Shown in pieces: positions 27,620-36,552 of a stretch of DNA of 64,000 bases. The stretch's first letter is position 1. Each line of letters opens with the position of its first letter. The stretch lies in assembly GCA_015062605.1 (NCBI GenBank), contig SUUI01000002.1, forward strand, positions 124,001-188,000, read 5' to 3'. A model generated the notes under the pieces. The model did not search any database. It was not told the origin of the DNA and worked only from the letters and a program-made list of their open reading frames with translations. Source of the stretch: Eggerthellaceae bacterium (GTDB lineage Bacteria > Actinomycetota > Coriobacteriia > Coriobacteriales > Eggerthellaceae). The translations under genes were made by a program, and so were the position numbers.

Positions 27620-29653
27620 TTACTTGTATTGGCTTGGATGCTTCTTGAAGAAATCGAAGCGCGGCGGGAGCTCCACAAGCTCATGCCAACCGATTTCCGC
27701 TTCTTCGAGCGTGCACAACTCGTCCATGCCCTCGAAGTCGTAATCCCAGCTGAACAGCACGTCGGGGGCAATCGCGAGCTTCTCGCAGATGAGCTCGCAA
27801 CCGCCCGGCACGATCGGGTGCATCAGAAGCGTCGCCACACGTAAAAGGAAAAACGAATCCGCAAGCACCTGGCGGCGCGCGGTCATGTCGTCGGCTTCGT
27901 TCGCACGGCCGATGCCGTCGGACCAATGCTTGTTCGCATCGCGGATAAACGTATCCATCAGCGCCATGACGCTATGCAGCTCGACCTTATGCATGAGCGC
28001 GTCGTACTCGGCAAGCGCCTTCTGCGCGAGTTCGATCGCCTCACCCGAGATCGCGCCCAAAGGCATGCGACCTGAGAAGTTCTTCTGCGCCTCATAGAAG
28101 CAGCTGCGTGCAAGGCGGTTGAACACGTTGGTGAGCAGCGCGCCCTCTTTAAGCGCCGGATCAGCCACACGCGGATCGGTGCGCTTCTTCTCATCCGGGT
28201 CGAAGGGCTTTGGGGAAAACGCCACGGACTTCTGGTCCAAACCAAGCGCTAGGAAGTGCGCCCTCAGCTGCTCGGGCGTGTAATAATCCAGCAAGTCATC
28301 GGCACTCGGCGGCTTGATGGCTCCCGACGAGGATGCCTTCGTCTTGCCGAAGAGCACGTGATGGTTCGCGATGAGGCGGGACTGGCGCAAATACTCCCCC
28401 TCTTTCGCCTCATCGTTGCCACGCAATGCGACACCTGGTTGCAACGCTTCCCACATTGCCGGCTGGGCGATGCCATAGAAGTAGAGGTTGTCTTGTCCGA
28501 TGAATTGGTAAACGCATGCATCTTCGCTGCACCAATAATCACGCCAGCTCTCGCGCGGCAGACCACGGTAATCGTTAACAGCCATCGTGAAGGAGATCGG
28601 CGCCCACAGGCTTTCAGGCCAGCACCATACCGTGAGACCCTCGACGCCCTCGATGACCGGGGCTTTCACGCCCCACTCGATGTTGCCGGTGATGCGGAAC
28701 GGAACAAGTGCCTTGCCTGTTCGATAGCGGATGTTAGCCGCACCGAGCACGCTGCGCGCCGCATCGCGATCGGCTACGTTCTTGAACTCGAGTTCGAAGC
28801 TCTGCTTGTTGCCCTCTGCAGGTCTGTATGTATGCTCGGGCAGTTGATCTGCGATGGCGGCATACGCATCGTAAAGCTCATTCTTGATATACGTGATCGG
28901 CGCGCCTAAAAACTCCTTAAGCGTTGTGGGCACGATGTCGCGAAGCTCGGGATCGCGCTCGAGCTCTTTCTCGTATTCACGCAAGAACTCGGTGAACGCC
29001 GGCAGATCGAAGTACCAGTTCTCCACGGGACGCATCTCGGGAACCGTGCCCGAGAGCGATGATATCGGCCCGATCAGGTCTTCAGGAGCGAACTGATGAC
29101 CCAAGTCGCATTCATCGGCGTATGCTTTCTCGGATTTGCAACCCTGCACGGGGCAATGCCCCATAACTTGACGGCCATTCAAGAACGTTCCTACGAGCGC
29201 ATCGTAGAATTGGAGTGTGGATTCACGGATGAGCCAACCGTGCTCGTACAACATCGTGATCAGGCGCTCTGTGGTTTCCTGATGCACCTCTCCGCAATGA
29301 CCGAGCGCACTTCCCTCGTAGATGTCGAGGCTGATGTCATAGGCATCAAGCGTCTTTTTCTGTGCATCATGGTTACGTTGCACGTAATCGGCGATAGAAC
29401 CAGTGAATTCGCCTGCTTCGACAAGCTTGCGATAGCCCTCGTTGATTGGCGAACCGTAGCAGTCCGTGCCGCACACGAAGCGCACGTTCTCGGCACCGAT
29501 ACGGTCACGCAAGAAACGTGCGAATGCGTCTGCGGGAACGAACACGCCTGCCACGTGCCCGAAATGCAGGGGCTTGTTGCCATATGGCATGCCCGATGTC
29601 ACGACCGCACGTTGCGGCCATGCGGGGTGTTTTGATTCAGAGAAACGGCTCAT
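27620..29653 (-). CDS. metG: Methionyl-tRNA synthetase-like class I enzyme with degenerate KMSKS motif
   Basis: The 677-residue protein has the HIGH-type motif PYGNKPLHFGH (HFGH at 30-33), FVCGTDCYGSPI, zinc cysteines in CPVQGCKSEK and EC (C167, C172, C182), and a WxxYW segment as in MetRS. The KMSKS position reads FGKTKASSSG (435-444), which departs from consensus. It charges tRNA-Met if active. It is the last gene of tal-rho-sppA-metG and overlaps sppA by four bases. Whether a second metG exists is unknown. Confidence 0.85.
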   Translation of the reverse strand: MSRFSESKHPAWPQRAVVTSGMPYGNKPLHFGHVAGVFVPADAFARFLRDRIGAENVRFVCGTDCYGSPINEGYRKLVEAGEFTGSIADYVQRNHDAQKKTLDAYDISLDIYEGSALGHCGEVHQETTERLITMLYEHGWLIRESTLQFYDALVGTFLNGRQVMGHCPVQGCKSEKAYADECDLGHQFAPEDLIGPISSLSGTVPEMRPVENWYFDLPAFTEFLREYEKELERDPELRDIVPTTLKEFLGAPITYIKNELYDAYAAIADQLPEHTYRPAEGNKQSFELEFKNVADRDAARSVLGAANIRYRTGKALVPFRITGNIEWGVKAPVIEGVEGLTVWCWPESLWAPISFTMAVNDYRGLPRESWRDYWCSEDACVYQFIGQDNLYFYGIAQPAMWEALQPGVALRGNDEAKEGEYLRQSRLIANHHVLFGKTKASSSGAIKPPSADDLLDYYTPEQLRAHFLALGLDQKSVAFSPKPFDPDEKKRTDPRVADPALKEGALLTNVFNRLARSCFYEAQKNFSGRMPLGAISGEAIELAQKALAEYDALMHKVELHSVMALMDTFIRDANKHWSDGIGRANEADDMTARRQVLADSFFLLRVATLLMHPIVPGGCELICEKLAIAPDVLFSWDYDFEGMDELCTLEEAEIGWHELVELPPRFDFFKKHPSQYK

Positions 29654-30681
29654 AAGTGCAGAAACTCCTTTGCCCTGATCGCCTTGCTGCTAACATCGGC
29701 GTTCGTCGATCCGAGCAGATACGAGAGCACATCCATGCTCGCATCCCTCGGCAGGCTCAAGTCATATGTATCGTAATCGGTCATTCCCGCAAGCTCGGCC
29801 GCCTTGGCGATGGCGTCCTCGAGCGTACCGAGCTCGTCCGCCAAACCGTTACCGATCGAATCGAGGCCTGTGAACGTGAGGCCGGTGGCAAGCCCCCTGA
29901 CCTCGTCAGCGCTCATGTTGCGACCCTCGGCGACAGTCTGGATGAACGTATCGTTGATCTGGGTGATCATCCTTTGATAATACTCACGCTCTTCGTCGGT
30001 GAGAGGACGATTGCCATAGCTTGCATCCTTGCTGTCGGCCGAAGTGATCGTCTCGAAACTGATGCCGAGCTTCTCGTAAAGACCTGACAGGTCGACGAAT
30101 TCGATCGCGGTGCCGATGCTTCCGATCGCGGTGGATTTCGCGACGAAGATGTAATCGGCCTGCGAAGAGATCTCGTAAGCAGCCGATGCGTTGATCGATG
30201 CGCTCGAAACCACGATGGGAAGCTTGCACTGCTTGACGTACGTCGCCATCTCCTCGCCTGCGGTTGCAGTGCCGCCACCGGAATCAACGCGCAACACGAT
30301 GGCCTTGATGTGGGTGTTCTTCTCCGCTGCATCGAGAAGCATCTTCAATCCCTCGGGACTGCACTCGGAATTGTCATAGGCGATTTCACCGGTAAGGTGG
30401 ATGATAGCGACCGTATCGGTCTTTATCTCGCTTGCGGCGATATTGCCATAGCCGAGTGCGCTATCAAGGTTATCGCTGAGCATCTTCGTGCAGGAAAACG
30501 TAGCGAACATCATCCAGACGAACAGAAGGATTACGAAGACAAGCGCAACGATCCAGCCGCGCTTCTTCGGCGCAGGCGGAGTCGCCACATACGCGCCTTG
30601 CATATACTCGCCCGGAACGCCGTAATTAGGCGCGCCAGCGTTTGCGTAAGGCTCGTTGTAGGAAGCGCCTTGAGCGGTCAC
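29650..30681 (-). CDS. sppA: Signal peptide peptidase SppA (S49 family)
   Basis: The 343-residue protein has a Pro/Ala/Tyr-rich cytoplasmic N-terminus, one membrane helix at 43-65 and an S49 domain outside. VDSGGGTATAGEEM precedes the nucleophile region INASAAYEISSQAD (S166). GSIG and then DSKDASYGNRPLT follow, with K218 as likely general base. The nucleophile context SAAY replaces the usual SGGY. SppA degrades cleaved signal peptides in the membrane. Its stop overlaps the metG start as ATGA. Confidence 0.87.
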   Translation of the reverse strand: MTAQGASYNEPYANAGAPNYGVPGEYMQGAYVATPPAPKKRGWIVALVFVILLFVWMMFATFSCTKMLSDNLDSALGYGNIAASEIKTDTVAIIHLTGEIAYDNSECSPEGLKMLLDAAEKNTHIKAIVLRVDSGGGTATAGEEMATYVKQCKLPIVVSSASINASAAYEISSQADYIFVAKSTAIGSIGTAIEFVDLSGLYEKLGISFETITSADSKDASYGNRPLTDEEREYYQRMITQINDTFIQTVAEGRNMSADEVRGLATGLTFTGLDSIGNGLADELGTLEDAIAKAAELAGMTDYDTYDLSLPRDASMDVLSYLLGSTNADVSSKAIRAKEFLHL

Positions 30682-30715
30682 GAACTATCCTCCCCTTCGC
30701 TGCTCGCCGAAATCT

Positions 30716-32137
30716 CTAGAGCTCGACGCTGTCATCGAATTTTGCCGACTGGGCCTTCTTGGCAGTGCGGATCAAGAACTCTTGGTTGGTCTGCGTCTGC
30801 TTCAGCGATTTGATGAGCATGTCCATGGCGCGCTCGGTGTTGTTCATATTCGCTAGGATGCGACGCACCGCCCAAATAAGCGGGGCTTCCTGGTTGTCGA
30901 GCAGAAGCTCTTCTTTGCGCGTGCCGGAGGCAACCGGATCGATAGCCGGGAAAATACGGCGATCGGAAAGGTTGCGATCGAGCTTGAGCTCCATATTGCC
31001 CGTACCCTTGAATTCCTCGAAGATGACCTCATCCATCTTGGAACCCGTATCGATAAGAGCACTCGCCAGGATGGTCAGGCTACCGCCGTTCTCGATGTTG
31101 CGTGCAGCGCCTAAGAAGCGCTTCGGCGGATAGAGCGCCGTGCTATCGACGCCGCCCGAAAGGATGCGCCCGCTTGCTGGCTGCGCCAAGTTGTAGGCAC
31201 GCGCAAGACGCGTGATGGAATCGAGCAGGATGACGACATCCTTCCCGCTCTCGACCAAGCGCTTCGCGCGCTCGATTACAAGCTCAGCCACCGCGATGTG
31301 GTTCTGGCACGGCATGTCGAATGTCGACGAGATGACTTCGCCATGGATGGAGCGCTCCATATCGGTGACTTCCTCGGGACGCTCGTCCACGAGCAAGCAC
31401 ATCAGGTGCACTTCGGGATTATTCGCGTGAATCGCAGCGGCGATATCCTTTAAGATCGTGGTCTTGCCAGCCTTAGGAGGCGAAACGATCAGCCCTCGTT
31501 GGCCCTTACCGATAGGTGCGACGAGATCGATGACGCGTGCCGTGATCGCATTCTTGCCGTGCTCCATGAGCAAACGGTCATCAGGATAGATGGGCGTCAG
31601 GTCTGCGAATTTGGGACGCGGCTTGAGCTCTTCGAATGGAACGCCATTGACCGAAACGATCTTCTGGATGGCGGCATACTTCTCGTTCTCACGTGCTGGA
31701 CGGGTCTGCCCGACGACGTAATCGCCCTTGCGCAGGCCGTTGCGCCTGATAAGCGATAAGCCCACATAGGTATCGGACTCACTTGGCAGATACCCTTGCG
31801 TACGCAAGAACCCATAGCCTTCCGCAAGGATGTCAAGTACGCCAGCCGACTCGACGAAGCCCTCTGCCTTCGCGCTGCCGTCGAAGACGAGCTCCACAAG
31901 CTCGGCCTTCTTCAGCCCAGCGGATTCAAGGCCTAGTTCTTCGGCTTTCGCACGGAGTTCGGCAACCTTCAGTTTCGCGAGCTCCTCGCGGGATACGCTT
32001 GGCATTACTTCCTTCGGTTGCTGAGTGGTATGGGAGCGGCGGCGCTGGCGTCCGCTCTGCTTCTGACCTTGAGACTTGTTGCCCGCGTTCTGCTTATTGC
32101 TGGCTGCCTGCTTTTGGCCTTGCTGCTTGGCGCTCAT
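30716..32137 (-). CDS. rho: Transcription termination factor Rho
   Basis: The start is ATG at 32137, overlapping the tal stop as ATGA. The 473-residue protein has a Gln/Lys/Arg-rich low-complexity N-terminus of about 45 residues, a Rho_N domain (EELAKLKVAELRAKAEELG), an RNA-binding cold-shock domain (GVLDILAEGYGFLR), and the hexameric ATPase with Walker A PPKAGKTT, VDERPEEVTDM and LDSITRLARAYN. Basic N-terminal extensions are common in Actinobacteria-related lineages. Confidence 0.97.
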   Translation of the reverse strand: MSAKQQGQKQAASNKQNAGNKSQGQKQSGRQRRRSHTTQQPKEVMPSVSREELAKLKVAELRAKAEELGLESAGLKKAELVELVFDGSAKAEGFVESAGVLDILAEGYGFLRTQGYLPSESDTYVGLSLIRRNGLRKGDYVVGQTRPARENEKYAAIQKIVSVNGVPFEELKPRPKFADLTPIYPDDRLLMEHGKNAITARVIDLVAPIGKGQRGLIVSPPKAGKTTILKDIAAAIHANNPEVHLMCLLVDERPEEVTDMERSIHGEVISSTFDMPCQNHIAVAELVIERAKRLVESGKDVVILLDSITRLARAYNLAQPASGRILSGGVDSTALYPPKRFLGAARNIENGGSLTILASALIDTGSKMDEVIFEEFKGTGNMELKLDRNLSDRRIFPAIDPVASGTRKEELLLDNQEAPLIWAVRRILANMNNTERAMDMLIKSLKQTQTNQEFLIRTAKKAQSAKFDDSVEL

Positions 32138-32808
32138 TGAACCTTCTCCCAATCCTTCAAAAACGTCTCGAGGCCGCGATCGGTCAACGGATGTTGAACG
32201 CACTTCTTGAGCGTGGCGAACGGCACGGTGGCGATGTCGGCGCCCATGAGGGCGGCTTGAGCGACATGGTTCGCGCTGCGCACAGAAGCGGCGATGATCT
32301 CGATCTTCTCGCCGTTGACCGTATGGTCCGTGAAATCGTAGTTACCGATGGCTTGGACCACGTCGGCGAACTGGGCAAGACCGTCCTCGGAGATATCATC
32401 GAAACGCCCGATGAAGGGGCTGATGTAGCGAGCGCCAGAGCGGGCTGCCATGATGGCTTGCGGCACCGTGAAGCACAAAGTCATGTTGACGGGGATGCCC
32501 TCGGCGGCAAGCGCCTTCGTGGCAGCGAGACCCTCGATCATCGTGGGAACCTTCACCACGACATTCGGGGCGATGGCCGCAAGCTCGCGACCGTCGCGGA
32601 TGATCTCATCGCGCGTCATAGCGACGCTCTCGGCCGAAACCGGGCCATCAACCATGTCACAGATCTTCTTGATGTGATTCGGAAAGTCAGCGAGCTTGCC
32701 GCCGATTCGGGAATAAAGGGTGGGATTGGTCGTCACGCCTGCCAGCACGCCCCAACTGGCTGCTTCCTCGATTTCCGCAAGGTCGGCGGTATCCAAGAAA
32801 AATTTCAC
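32134..32808 (-). CDS. tal: Transaldolase / fructose-6-phosphate aldolase, small type
   Basis: The 224-residue protein begins MKFFLDTADLAEIEEAASWG and has GVTTNPTL, VVVKVPTM with the Schiff-base lysine, TLCFTVPQAIMAARSGA and YISPFIGR. These are the short (TalC/Fsa) form of the transaldolase family. It acts in the pentose phosphate pathway or cleaves fructose-6-phosphate; the substrate cannot be told. It is first in the transcription unit with rho, sppA and metG. Confidence 0.93.
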   Translation of the reverse strand: MKFFLDTADLAEIEEAASWGVLAGVTTNPTLYSRIGGKLADFPNHIKKICDMVDGPVSAESVAMTRDEIIRDGRELAAIAPNVVVKVPTMIEGLAATKALAAEGIPVNMTLCFTVPQAIMAARSGARYISPFIGRFDDISEDGLAQFADVVQAIGNYDFTDHTVNGEKIEIIAASVRSANHVAQAALMGADIATVPFATLKKCVQHPLTDRGLETFLKDWEKVQ

Positions 32809-32925
32809 TGATTTCCTCCTTTAAACGACTGGATTGCCCTTCGGGATTCTCCGCACCGGGCACAGGAAAGGCATTCTTGGACACATATGCGGAGGATGAA
32901 GGAATTGTTGCTCTGGATTGACAAT

Positions 32926-32942
32926 TTCACGGGACCCGTGAA
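32926..32942 (-). promoter_or_regulatory. 17-bp perfect palindrome just after the tal-rho promoter
   Basis: TTCACGGG-A-CCCGTGAA is a perfect inverted repeat with one central base, and it starts about where transcription from the promoter at 32952-32980 would begin. It could be a repressor operator for the tal-rho-sppA-metG unit or a 5' hairpin in the message. Confidence 0.7.
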
Positions 32943-32951
32943 TACACGCAC

Positions 32952-32980
32952 ATGGTAACGCAAGCCCTACGCGCGCGCAA
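32952..32980 (-). promoter_or_regulatory. Promoter of tal-rho-sppA-metG
   Basis: On the minus strand TTGCGC (32975-32980), exactly 17 bases and TACCAT (32952-32957) make a plausible sigma-70 promoter. The leader to the tal ATG would be about 140 bases. Confidence 0.65.
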
Positions 32981-33012
32981 GGCATGTGCGCGAAAAGCGC
33001 CACTTGATGCGC

Positions 33013-33046
33013 AAACGGAAGCGCCGCGTCGGCGGCGCTTCCGTTT
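33013..33046. terminator. Strong terminator after gatB
   Basis: A perfect 15-bp stem (AAACGGAAGCGCCGC at 33013-33027, its complement at 33032-33046) with loop GTCG lies 39 bases beyond the gatB stop. The minus-strand tail is not T-rich, but the stem is very stable. Confidence 0.85.
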
Positions 33047-33084
33047 CAACGATTACTCCGTCACGTTTTATTGTCTCTTACTTG

Positions 33085-34662
33085 CTACGCATCCAGTTTC
33101 GAACTCAACATCTCGTTGATGAGCTTCGGATTGCCTTGGCCGCGCATCTGCTTCATGCATTGTCCGACGAAGAAGCCGATCAATCCTTTCTTGCCGCCAC
33201 GGTATTGCTCGACCTTGTCGGGGAATTCCGCTAAAACAGAGTCGACGACCGCTTCGATGGCACCTGTGTCGGACACCTGCTTCATACCACGCGCTTCCAC
33301 GATGGACGCGGGATCCGCATCCTCCTCCAACACGGCTTGGAACACCTCTTTGCCCTGCTTGGACGAGATGGCCTCCTCCGCGAGCAAGCGCACCAATTCA
33401 AGCGCGCGAACAGGCGTAAGCGCGCAGTCCGCTAAAGCTGTCTCAGGATTCGCGTTCAAGTATGCCGCGATATCGTTGATGGCGAGATTCGCAAGCGGCT
33501 TGGCGAGTTTGGCGGCATCGCCTTTGGCACAGGCCATGCATTCTTCGAAGAAGGTAGCGATATCGGGATTGTCGACAAGATGCTGCGAGTCGTATGCGCT
33601 CAGTCCGAAATCGGTTGCGAAACGGGCAGCCTTCTGGTCGGGCAGCTCGGGCAGCTTCGCGCGCACTGACTCGATGAACTCATCGGTCAAATCGTACGGC
33701 GCGAGATCAGGGTCGGGGAACATGCGGTAGTCATCCGCAGTCTCCTTGACGCGCATGACGATCGTGCGCTTTTTCGCAGGATCCCAATGTCGCGTTTCCT
33801 GATAGATGACACCGCCCTCTTCAAGCACCTCGGCCTGACGGCAGATCTCGTATGCAAGCCCATCATGCAAGCTCTTGAAGCTGTTGATATTCTTGAGCTC
33901 GGTTTTCGTGCCGAATTTCGTGGTGCCACGGCGACGTAAGGAAATGTTGCCATCGGCACGTAGGCTTCCCTCTTCCATGGAGCAATCGGAGATGCCGAGC
34001 GCCAAGAAGATGCTGCGGAGCTTCTGCATGAACTGGCGCGCCTCTTCCGGCGTACGCAGATCGGGTTCAGTGACCAGCTCGATGAGCGGTGTGCCTGCGC
34101 GGTTGTAATCCACCAGCGAATGCGTGGCGCCCGCGATACGGCCTTCCTCACCACCGATGTGCACCATCTTGCCAGCGTCTTCTTCCATATGGATGCGTGT
34201 GATGCCCACATGCGCAACATAGCCATCGGCTGTGCGCGTCATGTTCTCGGACACTTCGCCTTGATCGAGGTCCTTCCAGAACAGCCTTTCATCAGCGCCG
34301 CGGCCATCCATGGAAAGGTCGAGGTGACCGCGCATGCAGAAGGCTTTCGGGCCCTGCGTGGTCTGGAAGTTCTTCGCCATATCGGGATACATGTAACCCT
34401 TGCGATAGAACATCGTGTGCTTCTCGATTTCGCAGTTGGTAGCGAGACCGGCCAATACGATATTCTCGATGGCGGCACGATTCGGAACGGGCAGAGCGCC
34501 TGGCAGGCCCAAACATACTGGACAGGTATGCGTATTAGGCTCGGCACCGAACTCCAACTTGCAACCGCAGAACATCTTCGTCTCAAGCTTCGTGAGCTCG
34601 CAATGCACCTCGAGACCGATAACGGCCTCCCAGTCCTTTAATACTTGCTCCATCGTCTTCAT
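33085..34662 (-). CDS. gatB: Asp/Glu-tRNA(Asn/Gln) amidotransferase subunit B
   Basis: The start is ATG at 34662 (MKTMEQVLKDWEAVIGLEVH). The longer frame overlaps gatA. The 525-residue protein has IGLEVHCELTKLETKMFCGC, CPVCLGLPGALPVPN, the IQxTHG-equivalent region and the C-terminal GatB/Yqey domain (GLIGFFVGQCMK). GatB holds the mischarged tRNA and the kinase site of GatCAB. It starts one base after the gatA stop. Confidence 0.97.
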   Translation of the reverse strand: MKTMEQVLKDWEAVIGLEVHCELTKLETKMFCGCKLEFGAEPNTHTCPVCLGLPGALPVPNRAAIENIVLAGLATNCEIEKHTMFYRKGYMYPDMAKNFQTTQGPKAFCMRGHLDLSMDGRGADERLFWKDLDQGEVSENMTRTADGYVAHVGITRIHMEEDAGKMVHIGGEEGRIAGATHSLVDYNRAGTPLIELVTEPDLRTPEEARQFMQKLRSIFLALGISDCSMEEGSLRADGNISLRRRGTTKFGTKTELKNINSFKSLHDGLAYEICRQAEVLEEGGVIYQETRHWDPAKKRTIVMRVKETADDYRMFPDPDLAPYDLTDEFIESVRAKLPELPDQKAARFATDFGLSAYDSQHLVDNPDIATFFEECMACAKGDAAKLAKPLANLAINDIAAYLNANPETALADCALTPVRALELVRLLAEEAISSKQGKEVFQAVLEEDADPASIVEARGMKQVSDTGAIEAVVDSVLAEFPDKVEQYRGGKKGLIGFFVGQCMKQMRGQGNPKLINEMLSSKLDA

Positions 34663-34663
34663 G

Positions 34664-36163
34664 CTACTCACCTGCGCTTTCTGCGTAACGTGGCGCAATG
34701 GGCGCTTTGCCGTAGATGAGCTCGAGTGCAGCAGCGGCACGGAACATGTTCTCGTCTTTGAATTGCGGTGCTTGGAGCTGCGCGCCGATGGGCAGGTTCG
34801 TATCTTTGCCCAAACCAACCGGCATCGACATGCCACCATTGCCGGCTATGTTGAGCGAAATGGTGAACATATCGGATAAATACATGCTCGTCGGATCGGA
34901 GATCTCTCCGAATTTGAACGCGGTACGCGGGCTTGACGGCATGAGGATCACATCGCATTTCTCATAGGCACGCGTGTAATCCTCGGTGATAAGCGTACGC
35001 ACCTGCTGCGCCGGGTAGTAGTACTTGTCGTACACGCCTGCCGAGAGCAGATAGCTGCCCAACATGATACGGCGACGCGCCTCGGGACCGAAACCCTCGG
35101 CACGCGAGGCCTCGTACTGGCCGCCTAAGTCCGCATGGCCGGGATCGCGATAGCCGTAGCGCACGGAATCAAAACGGGAGAGATTGGAGAATGCCTCGCA
35201 TGGACCGAGCACGTAATACGCGCTCATCGCGGCTTGCGCATGGGGAAGATCGACTTCGACAAGCGAAGCGCCTGCCGATTTCAGCGCATTGGCGACTTCA
35301 GCCATCTTCTCACGTACCTCGTTCGAGAGGCCTTCGGCTTCCATGAATGCAGGAACGACGCCGATGCGCATGCCAAAAGCGCCTTCGGCAAGATTCGCCG
35401 TGAAGTCCGTGGAAACAGGTTGGCTCGTGCAATCAAGTGGATCATGGCCAGCGATGGCGTTCATAACATAAGCCGCATCCTCGACGCTGCGAGCAAACGG
35501 ACCCACCTGGTCGAGCGAAGAGCCGAATGCCACGATGCCGTAGCGTGAGACGACGCCATAGGTCGGCTTCACGCCGACAACGCCGCAGAAGCTTGCGGGT
35601 TGGCGGATCGAACCACCCGTATCGCTGCCAAGCGTAGCAGGCAGTAGGCCTGCCGCAACGGCTGCAGCGCTACCACCAGAGCTTCCACCCGGAACACGTT
35701 CGAGGTCCCATGGGTTGCGCGTGGGACCGAAAGCCGATGTCTCGGTGGAAGACCCGAATGCGAATTCGTCCATGTTGAGCTTGCCGAAAGGCACTGCGCC
35801 CGCATCGAGCGTGCGTTGCACACATGTGGCAGTGTACATGCTTTCGTAATTCTCAAGCATGCGCGAACCGCAGGTTGTGCGCGTACCGAGCAGGTTCATA
35901 TTGTCCTTATAGGCCATCGGGATGCCCGCAAGCGGACCGATGTCGGTCAGAGAGTCGCCTTTAGCAAGGCGCGCATCCACTTTTGCTGCCGCTTCGCGGG
36001 CGACCTCAGGTGTGAATTCCAAAAACGCGTTCACGCCACCCTGCTCGTAGTCAATCTCTTCGATGCGCTTAGCGGTCGCTTCTGCAAGTTCAAGCGCAGA
36101 AAACTCCCCCGCCGCGAGGCCTGCACGGATCTCGCAGATTCCCATAGTTGCAAGTTCTGCCAT
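34664..36163 (-). CDS. gatA: Asp/Glu-tRNA(Asn/Gln) amidotransferase subunit A
   Basis: The start is ATG at 36163, overlapping the gatC stop as TAATG. The 499-residue amidase has the Ser-cisSer-Lys triad context: GIPMAYKDN (Lys), GSSGGSAAAVAAG and LGSDTGGSIRQPASFCG. GatA hydrolyses glutamine and delivers ammonia to GatB. Presence of GatCAB implies that Gln-tRNA or Asn-tRNA is made by transamidation in this organism. Confidence 0.97.
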   Translation of the reverse strand: MAELATMGICEIRAGLAAGEFSALELAEATAKRIEEIDYEQGGVNAFLEFTPEVAREAAAKVDARLAKGDSLTDIGPLAGIPMAYKDNMNLLGTRTTCGSRMLENYESMYTATCVQRTLDAGAVPFGKLNMDEFAFGSSTETSAFGPTRNPWDLERVPGGSSGGSAAAVAAGLLPATLGSDTGGSIRQPASFCGVVGVKPTYGVVSRYGIVAFGSSLDQVGPFARSVEDAAYVMNAIAGHDPLDCTSQPVSTDFTANLAEGAFGMRIGVVPAFMEAEGLSNEVREKMAEVANALKSAGASLVEVDLPHAQAAMSAYYVLGPCEAFSNLSRFDSVRYGYRDPGHADLGGQYEASRAEGFGPEARRRIMLGSYLLSAGVYDKYYYPAQQVRTLITEDYTRAYEKCDVILMPSSPRTAFKFGEISDPTSMYLSDMFTISLNIAGNGGMSMPVGLGKDTNLPIGAQLQAPQFKDENMFRAAAALELIYGKAPIAPRYAESAGE

Positions 36164-36474
36164 TACCGATCGCCTCCTTCGCCTAGAATCGACGGAATGA
36201 GGAAGCAACCGTCCTGCTGAGCAGGCGCATTGGAAAGCGCATAATCCTGCGTGAAGCTTTCGCGCTCGATGTCCTCGCGCATTACGTTGGAAAGGCTTCC
36301 GATGGGATGGAATGTGGGAACCACGCCTTCGAGATCGTATTCGGTGATGGGGGCCAAGCTGTCGATGATGCTATTCAGATCGATCGTCATCTGGCTTATC
36401 TCATCGTCGTTCAAGCGGATGCGCGTGTATTCCGCGATATCGCGCACATCACGCTCGGTAACGTGTTGAGCCAT
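36163..36474 (-). CDS. gatC: Asp/Glu-tRNA(Asn/Gln) amidotransferase subunit C
   Basis: The 103-residue protein has TERDVRDIAEYTRIRLNDDE, MTIDLNSIIDSLAPITEYD and GVVPTFHP, typical of GatC, which tethers GatA and GatB. It is first in the gatC-gatA-gatB operon and is preceded by GAAAGG. Confidence 0.95.
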   Translation of the reverse strand: MAQHVTERDVRDIAEYTRIRLNDDEISQMTIDLNSIIDSLAPITEYDLEGVVPTFHPIGSLSNVMREDIERESFTQDYALSNAPAQQDGCFLIPSILGEGGDR

Positions 36475-36510
36475 TCGTGCTTACCTTTCTTTGACTCTGT
36501 TTTTGGGATT

Positions 36511-36544
36511 GCGCGCCCGCCAAAGATCTACCTTGCGGGCGCGC
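36511..36544 (-). terminator. Hairpin after the large membrane protein gene
   Basis: A perfect 10-bp G/C stem (GCGCGCCCGC at 36511-36520, GCGGGCGCGC at 36535-36544) lies eight bases past the stop of the upstream gene and before gatC. The T-tract is weak, so readthrough into gatC is possible. Confidence 0.65.
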
Positions 36545-36552
36545 GAAAAAGC

